This document shows, one piece after another, positions 1-5,288 of a DNA stretch of 62,651 nt. The notes under the pieces were generated by a model. The model saw only the letters and a program-made list of their open reading frames with translations. It had not been told where the DNA came from and searched no databases. Within the stretch, counting starts at the first letter, position 1. Every line of letters starts with the position of its first letter. The position numbers and the translations under genes were made by a program. The DNA is from a virus: IMG/VR virus record IMGVR_UViG_3300044858_004015, positions 1 to 62,651 of that record; one strand, written 5' to 3'.

Positions 1-127
1 GGGCCGAGACCTAAATAGTCGCCGATCTTGCGAATCGCCTCACCCTGCTTGATGCCTAGATACCAGCAGATTACATCGATTCCATCGCCCAGGCCCTTAC
101 CGCATTGATTGCAGATAATCGAGCCGT
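1..127. repeat. Terminal overlap, copy 1 (circular contig joint)
   Basis: These 127 bases are identical to 62525-62651. The repeat lies inside a coding sequence that reads through the joint without a break, so it is best read as the overlap left when a circular genome is written as a line. True genome length would be 62,524 bp. A real 127-bp terminal repeat of a linear phage is a less likely alternative. Confidence 0.95.
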
Positions 128-293
128 TTTCGTTGTGATTGGAAAAGCGAAAGCGATCATTTCCGCCGCACTTTGGGCAGGGTCCAGCTCGTCCGCTCAG
201 ATAGTCGTCACCAATTCCGGCGACGTTACACAGGATCTCAGGCCAACGACGAAATGCCGCCGCCTTGATGTCGCGAATATCGTATTGCTGCAT
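1..293 (-). CDS. Primase zinc-ribbon protein, N-terminal part (continues at 62524)
   Basis: This is the 5' part of a 253-residue gene that crosses the joint; the rest is 62056-62524. The ATG is at 293-291. Residues 39-64 hold a four-Cys zinc ribbon (C39, C42, C61, C64) with the sequence CPKCGGNDRFRF, typical of the Prim_Zn_Ribbon of phage primase-helicases such as T7 gp4. It should recognise the template site for primer synthesis. The second half resembles the N-terminal part of the primase RNA-polymerase domain, but no TOPRIM is present; that is in the separate gene 59240-61318. The neighbour on the other side diverges at 550. The domain call is strong; the exact partner arrangement is inference. 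Confidence 0.85.
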   Translation of the reverse strand, partial: MQQYDIRDIKAAAFRRWPEILCNVAGIGDDYLSGRAGPCPKCGGNDRFRFSNHNENGSIICNQCGKGLGDGIDVICWYLGIKQGEAIRKIGDYLGLG

Positions 294-549
294 GATTCAG
301 AGCGCAGAAGCGCACCGCTATTAAGAGGCTCGTTTCATCGTGAAACGGCAGCAACGTAGTTTTACGTTTTCGAGAATGGTCGCCAGACCGATTGCAAAAT
401 ATATCGACCGGAAAAACAGATTGCAATATGGGATCGGAAAAATCTTCTGGACTTTTCTAGCGATGACCAAACGTGTCAACGAGCCCTTGTAACTTAGCTA
501 GCAGTGACAACCAGATCCACCAGACTATAACAACACGAGGAAAGACGCA
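294..549. promoter_or_regulatory. Divergent intergenic region with paired direct repeats
   Basis: This 256-bp gap separates the leftward primase operon from the rightward early genes, so it should hold two divergent promoters. Two imperfect direct repeats, 390-416 and 419-443, both begin GATTGCAA and end GGAAAAA, a layout typical of operator pairs. The motif TTGCAAAA seen here recurs as a perfect palindrome at 1650-1661. I cannot fix -35/-10 boxes with confidence. A purine-rich ribosome binding site (ACGAGG, about 536-541) precedes the gene at 550. Confidence 0.45.
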
Positions 550-888
550 ATGAACCCAACGCTGGAAGTGCATTACATCGACCAGCACGGAAGCCAGCGC
601 ACAGTCGAAATCCAGGGATGGGAGCAAGCCAGGAAGACCGCCAGGGAATTATCAACGCAAAGCGGAAGGCGCGCGATCATTCGCAGGGCACCGAGCAGGC
701 CATGGCGGTTGTACGTGATCAGGCTTGCAGATCGAAAAATCATTAAAACAGAAATGCGACTGACGAAGCGTGAAGCAATTGAATTCTGGCGACAATGGAA
801 CTCAAAAAGCAATGGGGGGATTTGCGTTTTTTGGCCTATCTGGGCTCAGCGAACGCACTATGGTTTAGGTAAATCAGAATCGAAATGA
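550..888 (+). CDS. Hypothetical early protein, 112 aa
   Basis: This is the first gene of the rightward early region. It is basic and small, with ARKTARELSTQ and RRAIIRRAP stretches and a hydrophobic C-terminal part (GGICVFWPIW). The ATG is preceded by an ACGAGGAAAG ribosome binding site. I do not recognise a family; the charge would fit a nucleic-acid-binding early protein, but that is a guess. Its 3' end overlaps the convergent lipoprotein gene by about 30 bp, so the last 25 or so residues are under double coding constraint. Confidence 0.5.
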   Translation: MNPTLEVHYIDQHGSQRTVEIQGWEQARKTARELSTQSGRRAIIRRAPSRPWRLYVIRLADRKIIKTEMRLTKREAIEFWRQWNSKSNGGICVFWPIWAQRTHYGLGKSESK

Positions 889-1223
889 TTATCGCGACTC
901 CCACTGTTTTTTATGACTTCAGTCACTTCGCCATTCCCATCAAAAAAGAAGTACCATTGCGAAACTTGCGGCGCTCCCTTTTGGTTGTGGCGAAGCTTTA
1001 GAAAGGTGTATGGTTTCTTTTCGAAATCGTAATACCGCTCGTAAGCGTAGGATCGATTGCGGCCAAACGGCTCGAAAATGCCGTTTGCCCACTGAATTTC
1101 TTCAATAGATGAAGGATCTTCATGGTTGTTCTGCAACCATTTTCTGACCGACTTCTGATCAGGTGAGGAGCATCCAGGAATGCACAAAAGAAACAAAACC
1201 AGCAAGAATCCCTTGGAAATCAT
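858..1223 (-). CDS. Small secreted lipoprotein, 121 aa
   Basis: The N-terminus is a clear lipoprotein signal: Lys at position 4, a hydrophobic run (FLLVLFLLCI) and a lipobox ending in Cys at about residue 18 (CIPGC, then SS). The mature part is about 100 residues, rich in aromatic and charged residues, with no family I recognise. It is read against the early genes and forms a pair with 1227-1637. Phage lipoproteins expressed from prophages often block superinfection at the envelope; that role is inference from position and signal. Alternatives are a host-derived moron of other function. Confidence 0.75.
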   Translation of the reverse strand: MISKGFLLVLFLLCIPGCSSPDQKSVRKWLQNNHEDPSSIEEIQWANGIFEPFGRNRSYAYERYYDFEKKPYTFLKLRHNQKGAPQVSQWYFFFDGNGEVTEVIKNSGSRDNHFDSDLPKP

Positions 1224-1226
1224 TAG

Positions 1227-1637
1227 CTAATCTTTCTTGTGTATCTGCCTTTTGACTTCCATTACTTGCGCTTTTGCCTTGGCTACTCTAGCACCTCCAG
1301 GCGTTAGCGATCCCGAAGTTAGCGGCCTTCCTAAACGAGTAGCGTTAATAGTCTGATAAAGACTGGTTTGAACACGCCTCAAAGATTCAACTGCGCGTAA
1401 GATTGCTGGCTTGTGCAGAACGAAAAACCCTTCAGTTTGCTTGTCTTTTGCTACTCTCTCCGCCTCTTCGCATAGACGCACTGCATCTAGTAATTGCTGC
1501 TTTATGGCTGCAATCTCTCCAGCGCTGAGTAATTCCGCTTTTTGTGGCGTCCTGACCATACGGTTATTGTACTGATCGATCAATATCGAGGAATCTTCTG
1601 TCAACACAAATTCTTGTGAATTAAAGACTTGCGACAT
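1227..1637 (-). CDS. Hypothetical helical protein upstream of the lipoprotein
   Basis: The open frame extends to 1700, but I choose the ATG at 1637 (MSQVFNSQEF). The extra upstream residues are Cys- and aromatic-rich, unlike the rest, and would cover the operator palindrome at 1650-1661. The product, 136 residues, is mainly helical with long amphipathic stretches (EIAAIKQQLLDAVRLCEEAER) and a basic C-terminus ending in HKKD. It is followed after 3 bp by the lipoprotein gene, so the two probably share a transcript. I see no helix-turn-helix and do not recognise a family. A lysogeny-expressed role is inferred from orientation only. Confidence 0.6.
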   Translation of the reverse strand: MSQVFNSQEFVLTEDSSILIDQYNNRMVRTPQKAELLSAGEIAAIKQQLLDAVRLCEEAERVAKDKQTEGFFVLHKPAILRAVESLRRVQTSLYQTINATRLGRPLTSGSLTPGGARVAKAKAQVMEVKRQIHKKD

Positions 1638-1816
1638 TATGTCGTAGCTGTTTTGCAAAACTAAGCAAAAATACGTAAAACACCAATTGCAATTTTGCAT
1701 AACTGCCGATACACTTCTCTATCAGTTGGCAGCAGGGAGGTCGCCAGGCCCGAGGCCAAAACGGACAAAATCACGACGGTTTTTATTGCACGAAGCTTTG
1801 AAAGGAACACAGAACC
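1638..1816. promoter_or_regulatory. Divergent control region with palindrome between lipoprotein operon and csrA
   Basis: The region separates two divergent operons. A perfect 12-bp palindrome GTTTTGCAAAAC lies at 1650-1661, and a related half site, ATTTTGCAT, at 1692-1700. Related TTGCAAAA half sites lie at 392-399 and near 5055. This looks like an operator for a phage switch protein. No clear repressor gene was recognised, so the binder is unknown. Confidence 0.45.
1802..1814 (+). promoter_or_regulatory. csrA leader motif AAGGAACACAGAA
   Basis: This 13-bp element holds the ribosome binding site (AAGGAA) of csrA. Almost the same word, AGGAACCCAGAA, precedes the exonuclease gene (2017-2028) and recT (3078-3089). 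The GGA core inside a ribosome binding site is the hallmark of CsrA targets, so autoregulation is plausible. Confidence 0.5.
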
Positions 1817-1987
1817 ATGCTAGTTCTCTCACGCAAGGAATCAGAGTCAATCATCCTGACCGACGAAGCGTCAAAACGCGAAATCACGATCAAGCTGGTC
1901 GCCATCAATGGGAACCGAGCCAGGATCGGGATCGAGGCTGACATGCAAGTGAAGGTACTACGCGAAGAACTGCGAGAAGCCAGCTAA
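1817..1987 (+). CDS. csrA: CsrA-family translational regulator, 56 aa
   Basis: The protein starts MLVLSRKESESI, the signature start of CsrA/RsmA, and continues with the KLVAINGNRARIGIEA and VKVLREEL blocks that form the beta strands and the RNA-contacting VxRE segment (V47, R49, E50). CsrA dimers bind GGA motifs in mRNA leaders and block or stabilise translation. At 56 residues it is a little shorter than bacterial CsrA (about 60-70) but has every core strand. The ribosome binding site AAAGGAA lies 10 bases upstream of ATG. It opens the main early operon just before the exonuclease gene. The gene is diverged from typical chromosomal copies in its middle. The family call is firm; its targets are inferred. 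Confidence 0.93.
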   Translation: MLVLSRKESESIILTDEASKREITIKLVAINGNRARIGIEADMQVKVLREELREAS

Positions 1988-2010
1988 CTAACACTTCAAT
2001 TTCTCCAATC

Positions 2011-2034
2011 CTGTCTAGGAACCCAGAATGACAG
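2011..2034 (+). promoter_or_regulatory. Predicted CsrA-type hairpin over the start of the exonuclease gene
   Basis: CTGTC (2011-2015) can pair with GACAG (2030-2034), leaving a 14-base loop TAGGAACCCAGAAT that displays GGA and the first two bases of the ATG at 2028. A GGA in a hairpin loop overlapping the ribosome binding site is the classical CsrA binding form. The pairing is seen directly; protein binding is inferred. Confidence 0.5.
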
Positions 2035-2813
2035 ACATCGCCTTCGACATTGAAACAGGTCCACTTGACCTGGAACAACTCAAGCAAGTCTTACCGCCGT
2101 TTGATGCTGCCAGCTTAGGCCAGCACCCCGGTGAGTTCGATCCGGCCAGCGTCAAGACCGGCAATCTAAAAGATCAATCCAAGATCGATGCTAAGATCGC
2201 CGACGCACGCGAGGCCCACACCTTGGCGGTAAAACGCTACGAAGAGAGCCTAGCGACTGGAGAGCCAGCGTATTGGCAGGAGCAACAATCCCGAGCCGCA
2301 CTATCCGCCATGACCGGCCAAGTATTGGCGATTGGATACGCGGGAGAGCGAGTTCTTTTGGATCACATCAGCGAGACTGCCAGCGAAAAGCAATTGCTGA
2401 TTCGATTTTGGAATCAATTCAATCGCTGTCGCGAGTCTGGCCGTCGAATGGTCGGATGGAATATCGAAGGCTTTGATCTTCCGTTTCTTTGCCAAAGATC
2501 AGCGATCCTTGGCGTTACGGTTCCCGAAAAGGTGTTCACCGAAGCTGGTTGGACGGATTTCACGTTCGTCGATTTGATGAAGCGATGGAGTCGCCCAACT
2601 CGAACACCAGTGAAGCTAGATACAGTCGCGCGAGCTTGCGGACTTCAAGGAAAGCCGTCAGATGAAAGCGGAAAAGCGATCGACGGCAGCCAGTTCGCGC
2701 GGCTGTTCTTTGAGACTCCAGAGGTAGCTCTGGATTATTTGAAATGCGACCTGCAAATGGTCGTAAGTATTGGATCTCGCCTTGGTTTGCAGATGGCAGG
2801 CAGCAATGAATAG
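2028..2813 (+). CDS. DnaQ-like 3'-5' exonuclease (PolB exonuclease-like)
   Basis: The 261-residue protein has the DEDD exonuclease motifs: FDIETG with D7 and E9, WNIEGFDLPFL (motif II) and YLKCDLQMV near the C-terminus (motif III), plus a conserved LDTVARACGL stretch. This matches the predicted PolB-type 3'-5' exonucleases common in phage recombination and replication modules. It likely trims DNA ends for the RecT system encoded next, or acts in proofreading; no DNA polymerase gene was recognised in this genome. An insertion at about residues 15-95 separates motif I from motif II more than usual. The start is fixed by the AGGAACCCAGAA leader. Confidence 0.85.
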   Translation: MTDIAFDIETGPLDLEQLKQVLPPFDAASLGQHPGEFDPASVKTGNLKDQSKIDAKIADAREAHTLAVKRYEESLATGEPAYWQEQQSRAALSAMTGQVLAIGYAGERVLLDHISETASEKQLLIRFWNQFNRCRESGRRMVGWNIEGFDLPFLCQRSAILGVTVPEKVFTEAGWTDFTFVDLMKRWSRPTRTPVKLDTVARACGLQGKPSDESGKAIDGSQFARLFFETPEVALDYLKCDLQMVVSIGSRLGLQMAGSNE

Positions 2814-3063
2814 CACCATCTGCAATCCATACGGCGCGATTCTAAAAATTGCTGACGGTCAGTTATTCGACGAGATCGCTCAGTATATCGAATGTCGACC
2901 AGGAGCGGAAGCGTCCTGGACTCAGGCCATAGGCGGCGCGTGCGCACTGTTGGCCAGTGAAAAACTAGTGATCAATCGCGAGTCAAAAGATCGGATTCGC
3001 GAAGAACTAGAAAAGCTGGACAAAGCTATCGCATTCGCAGCGTCTAGGCCGAACCGTGTTTAG
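2806..3063 (+). CDS. Hypothetical early protein, 85 aa
   Basis: I choose the ATG at 2806, which overlaps the end of the exonuclease gene (ATGAATAG), a coupling arrangement. The product has a helical, charged C-terminal half (ESKDRIREELEKLDKAI) and two Cys residues but no family I recognise. Position between the exonuclease and recT suggests a small partner of that module. Function unknown. Confidence 0.6.
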   Translation: MNSTICNPYGAILKIADGQLFDEIAQYIECRPGAEASWTQAIGGACALLASEKLVINRESKDRIREELEKLDKAIAFAASRPNRV

Positions 3064-3076
3064 AAAAATCCCAGTT

Positions 3077-3089
3077 AAGGAACCCAGAA
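3077..3089 (+). promoter_or_regulatory. recT leader motif AAGGAACCCAGAA
   Basis: This is the same word as before csrA and the exonuclease gene, holding the ribosome binding site 2 bases upstream of the recT ATG. A small stem GTT/AAC can expose the AAGG loop. It is a candidate CsrA target. Confidence 0.5.
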
Positions 3090-3090
3090 A

Positions 3091-4113
3091 ATGAACGCTA
3101 TTTCTTCGCAGTACCGAGAGGCACTGCAAAATTTTGAGCCGATCGAAAAAATCGGCAAGGCAATCGCCCAGTCTGGCATGTTTGGATGCCAAGATGCCCA
3201 TCAAGGGTTGATCATCGCATTAGATTGTTACGTCCGAGGCATTCCGCCACTTGAGTATCAGTCCCGCAATCACATGATCATGGGTAAGCCAAGCATGAAG
3301 TATGACGCCATGCTGGCGGACTTCGACGCGATCGATGGGTGTCGTCATGCGGTGATTGAAAAGACGCCAGATCAGGCTTCTGTAGCATTCTTTCAGACGT
3401 ATCACGACGAAGTAATTGAAAACGTCTTCACGTTGACCTGGGAAGAAGCCCAGAAGGAAGCTTTCGTCTACGAAGGAAAGGAAGCCGTCATCCTGGAAAA
3501 ATTGGCTCGTGGCGAGAAGCCGCCTTTGAAAGCTAAGTACGCTACACCGCGAAGCCGAGCGATCATGCTCTTTGCGCGATGCGTCTCAGATGCGATTCGA
3601 TCAGTGGCTCCTCAAGTTTCTGCCGGTCGATACACGCCAGAAGAAATCGAGGACATGACCGAATCGCCGATCGGAACATCTAACGCCAAGGTAGTTGCTT
3701 CACTGGCGGTCGAGTCGGCGAAGAATGAAGAGACGAAAGCCGATCCCGTTAAAAAGAACGGAGCCGCGACAAAAGAGACGGTCGCCAAACCAGAGAAGGT
3801 AGAGGCTAAGGTAGAGGCTAGGTCTGACGCCAAGCCAGTCAGCGAGCCCGTCACTAGGGTTCACGTTTCGGAGCCCATTACGACTGAGCAGGACGCGAAG
3901 ATCAGAAGGCTGATAGTCGACTTGAAAAAAGTCGGCATCACGGTTGCGCCTGGTATCAAGGACATACTGAAGAGCAAGGGCATGGAATCGCTATCGGATC
4001 TGACGATCGAGTCGGCGGACTGCTTGATTCGCGCGCTGGAAAAGAAGGATCTCGAAGCTTGGGCGGAAAGCCAGATTACTGGTCACAAGGATGCTTTTTC
4101 GAAGGCCAAGTAG
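3091..4113 (+). CDS. recT: RecT-family single-strand annealing protein
   Basis: The 340-residue protein carries the RecT-like core in residues 1-200: an N-terminal helical lead, MIMGKPSMKYDAMLADF, and YATPRSRAIMLFARCVSD followed by IRSVAPQVSAGRYTPEEIED. Proteins of this form coat single strands and anneal complementary DNA during phage recombination. After about residue 205 the chain becomes a low-complexity Lys/Glu/Ala/Val linker, then a short C-terminal helical domain (residues 265-335) with a helix-hairpin-helix-like look (GIKDILKSKGMESLSDLT). That tail may bind DNA or partners. The neighbours, exonuclease, SSB-like protein and RecD2 helicase, agree with a recombination module. Confidence 0.85.
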   Translation: MNAISSQYREALQNFEPIEKIGKAIAQSGMFGCQDAHQGLIIALDCYVRGIPPLEYQSRNHMIMGKPSMKYDAMLADFDAIDGCRHAVIEKTPDQASVAFFQTYHDEVIENVFTLTWEEAQKEAFVYEGKEAVILEKLARGEKPPLKAKYATPRSRAIMLFARCVSDAIRSVAPQVSAGRYTPEEIEDMTESPIGTSNAKVVASLAVESAKNEETKADPVKKNGAATKETVAKPEKVEAKVEARSDAKPVSEPVTRVHVSEPITTEQDAKIRRLIVDLKKVGITVAPGIKDILKSKGMESLSDLTIESADCLIRALEKKDLEAWAESQITGHKDAFSKAK

Positions 4114-4268
4114 AGCATTTTGGCGAGCCCTGCTTGGCTGGTTTGGTTAAGAAATACGGTCAGCTCGTAGTATGGCGAGCAAGCCTAACACGGCTGGGAT
4201 ATCCGGCCACTTGGATTACAGATGAATCGGAAGTTTTGAAAATCGAATCTTTTTTGAAAGGTGAATAA
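4059..4268 (+). CDS. Hypothetical small protein overlapping the recT end
   Basis: An open frame in a different phase runs from inside the 3' end of recT to 4268, two bases before the SSB-like gene's ATG. The C-terminal 45 residues (GLVKKYGQLVVWRASL onward) look protein-like. The start is uncertain: a TTG at 4059 gives 69 residues, and a TTG at 4134 would avoid the overlap. No family is recognised. It could be a short coupled gene or a chance frame; the tight spacing to the next gene favours a real one. Confidence 0.45.
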   Translation: MGGKPDYWSQGCFFEGQVEHFGEPCLAGLVKKYGQLVVWRASLTRLGYPATWITDESEVLKIESFLKGE

Positions 4269-4270
4269 TC

Positions 4271-4852
4271 ATGTCGTTTACTATGGAAATGCCAACTGAA
4301 TTTGGAAGCTCGTCAATGGTCGACGTTAGCGGAAAGTTTCATGCGGTGATTAAAGATGTGGAAGAAAATCCGATATTGGGCGATCATCCATTTCGCGGGT
4401 TCCAAGCGGAATTAGAAATCGTGTCTCCGAGCGAACACGCCGAGAAGACTGCTAAGATTCTGTTTGGGAATCCGGATATGTCGCACAAGGACAAGGGGGC
4501 TTTCGCTCGAAGCAAGCAAGCGAGCTTCGCGATCGCTACCAACCTGGTCGACCTAAGCAAGCTTGGACAGTCGGTCGATATCGATCTCACTTCGGCTATT
4601 GGCCAGCATGTCCTGGCTGAAATCGTAATGAAGCCAACGAGGAACGATCCAAATAAGGTCTTTCCAGAGCTTAACTACTCGAACATTTACCACGTCGACG
4701 ATCCACGAGCCAAGGGCTACCCGCGAAACGATGATGCGCTGAAGGCCGTCGGCGCTCCTCGTCAGCCCGAAGGGTACTTTGCTCCACTGACCAAAAAGAA
4801 GACGCCACCAGCGACGACTAAAGCGACTGACGACGATTTCGCTGGCCTGTAG
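4271..4852 (+). CDS. Phage single-stranded DNA-binding-like protein (DUF669-like)
   Basis: The 193-residue protein has a predicted beta-rich core. It ends in an acidic tip after a basic linker: KKKTPPATTKATDDDFAGL, the typical SSB tail that recruits partner enzymes. It sits directly after recT and before the helicase, the usual place for a phage SSB of the DUF669-like group. The role would be to coat single strands during replication and annealing. The core sequence itself is only loosely familiar to me, so the family name is tentative, but tail plus context is good evidence. Its ribosome binding site is AAGG at the end of the preceding frame. Confidence 0.7.
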   Translation: MSFTMEMPTEFGSSSMVDVSGKFHAVIKDVEENPILGDHPFRGFQAELEIVSPSEHAEKTAKILFGNPDMSHKDKGAFARSKQASFAIATNLVDLSKLGQSVDIDLTSAIGQHVLAEIVMKPTRNDPNKVFPELNYSNIYHVDDPRAKGYPRNDDALKAVGAPRQPEGYFAPLTKKKTPPATTKATDDDFAGL

Positions 4853-4864
4853 TCAACTCCCGCC

Positions 4865-4898
4865 GTTGGTCTCCTAAACTGGGCAATGGGAGACCGAC
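4865..4898 (+). terminator. Hairpin after the SSB-like gene
   Basis: GTTGGTCTCC (4865-4874) pairs with GGAGACCGAC (4889-4898) over 10 bp with one G-U, around a 14-base loop. There is no T-run after it, so it is not a classical intrinsic terminator. It may be an mRNA 3' end stabiliser or a processing hairpin before the tRNA-like element, whose first bases it overlaps. Confidence 0.4.
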
Positions 4899-4969
4899 TG
4901 GTAATTGGCTCCAGGTTCGGGCGGTAGGCTCATTACCCTACCGCGAGGGTTCGATTCTCTCAGTCGATT
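4893..4969 (+). ncRNA. tRNA-like element 1 (degenerate Met-CAU-like)
   Basis: The element is 77 bases, tRNA length. A canonical T arm is visible (stem 4945-4949 with 4957-4961, loop TTCGATT). The acceptor pairs 4893-4899 with 4962-4968, 6 of 7 bp. A strong 7-bp anticodon-like stem CGGTAGG/CCTACCG carries the loop CTCATTAC, with CAT in the anticodon place but eight loop bases rather than seven. The D arm is weak (GCTC/GGGC possible). No CCA is encoded. It may be a decayed or unusual phage tRNA, or a tRNA mimic. Confidence 0.35.
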
Positions 4970-4972
4970 TTT

Positions 4973-5152
4973 GATCCAGCTTGGATGATCGCATTAAGGA
5001 TTACTTGCGTTAGTAGCATAGCGAAACCCTGCTCAAATAAAGGACCCGAAACGGTTGCAAAACTGCGGTGGGCCTCGAAGGTATCAAGGGGACGTGAGTA
5101 ATCTGGTTTATGTGGTTCGGCAACATTGTGGGTTCAACTCCTACCTGGATCA
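4973..5152 (+). ncRNA. tRNA-like element 2 with long internal segment
   Basis: The 3' part is a textbook tRNA end: T arm stem 5128-5132 with 5140-5144, loop TTCAACT, directly followed by CTGGATC (5145-5151) and A. The exact complement GATCCAG lies at 4973-4979, three bases after element 1, giving a perfect 7-bp acceptor. About 150 bases separate the halves, too many for a tRNA, so it would need an intron or be a tmRNA-like structured RNA. I could not fold a convincing D arm or anticodon arm or see intron core motifs. Confidence 0.3.
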
Positions 5153-5188
5153 CTAGATCGTCCCCTGGTCAAAGTAGGAAACTAAATA

Positions 5189-5284
5189 ATGACATTTTTT
5201 GAAGCCTGGATGATTGGTAACATCGCCGGAACCGTTGCTTGCCTTTGGCTAATGGTCGTGCATAGCCGCTCAAAAGAAGTTTGA
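5189..5284 (+). CDS. Very small membrane protein, 31 aa
   Basis: An ATG at 5189 with a good ribosome binding site (AGGAA, 9 bases upstream) opens a 31-residue frame ending 4 bases before the helicase gene. The product is a single hydrophobic helix (WMIGNIAGTVACLWLMVV) followed by a basic tail (HSRSKEV), so an inner-membrane anchor with the N-terminus out is likely. Role unknown. Tight coupling to the helicase suggests it is translated, and might help start helicase translation. Confidence 0.65.
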   Translation: MTFFEAWMIGNIAGTVACLWLMVVHSRSKEV

Positions 5285-5288
5285 CACA

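Noticed and set aside
1-127. Terminal repeat read as a packaged direct terminal repeat of a linear phage
   Set aside because: The repeat lies in the middle of a gene that is intact only when the ends are joined, and 127 is a common assembly overlap length; circularity is simpler, though not proven.
1687-1941. An 84-residue + strand frame overlapping csrA
   Set aside because: Out of phase with the clear CsrA frame, composition poor in hydrophobic core residues; csrA explains the sequence.
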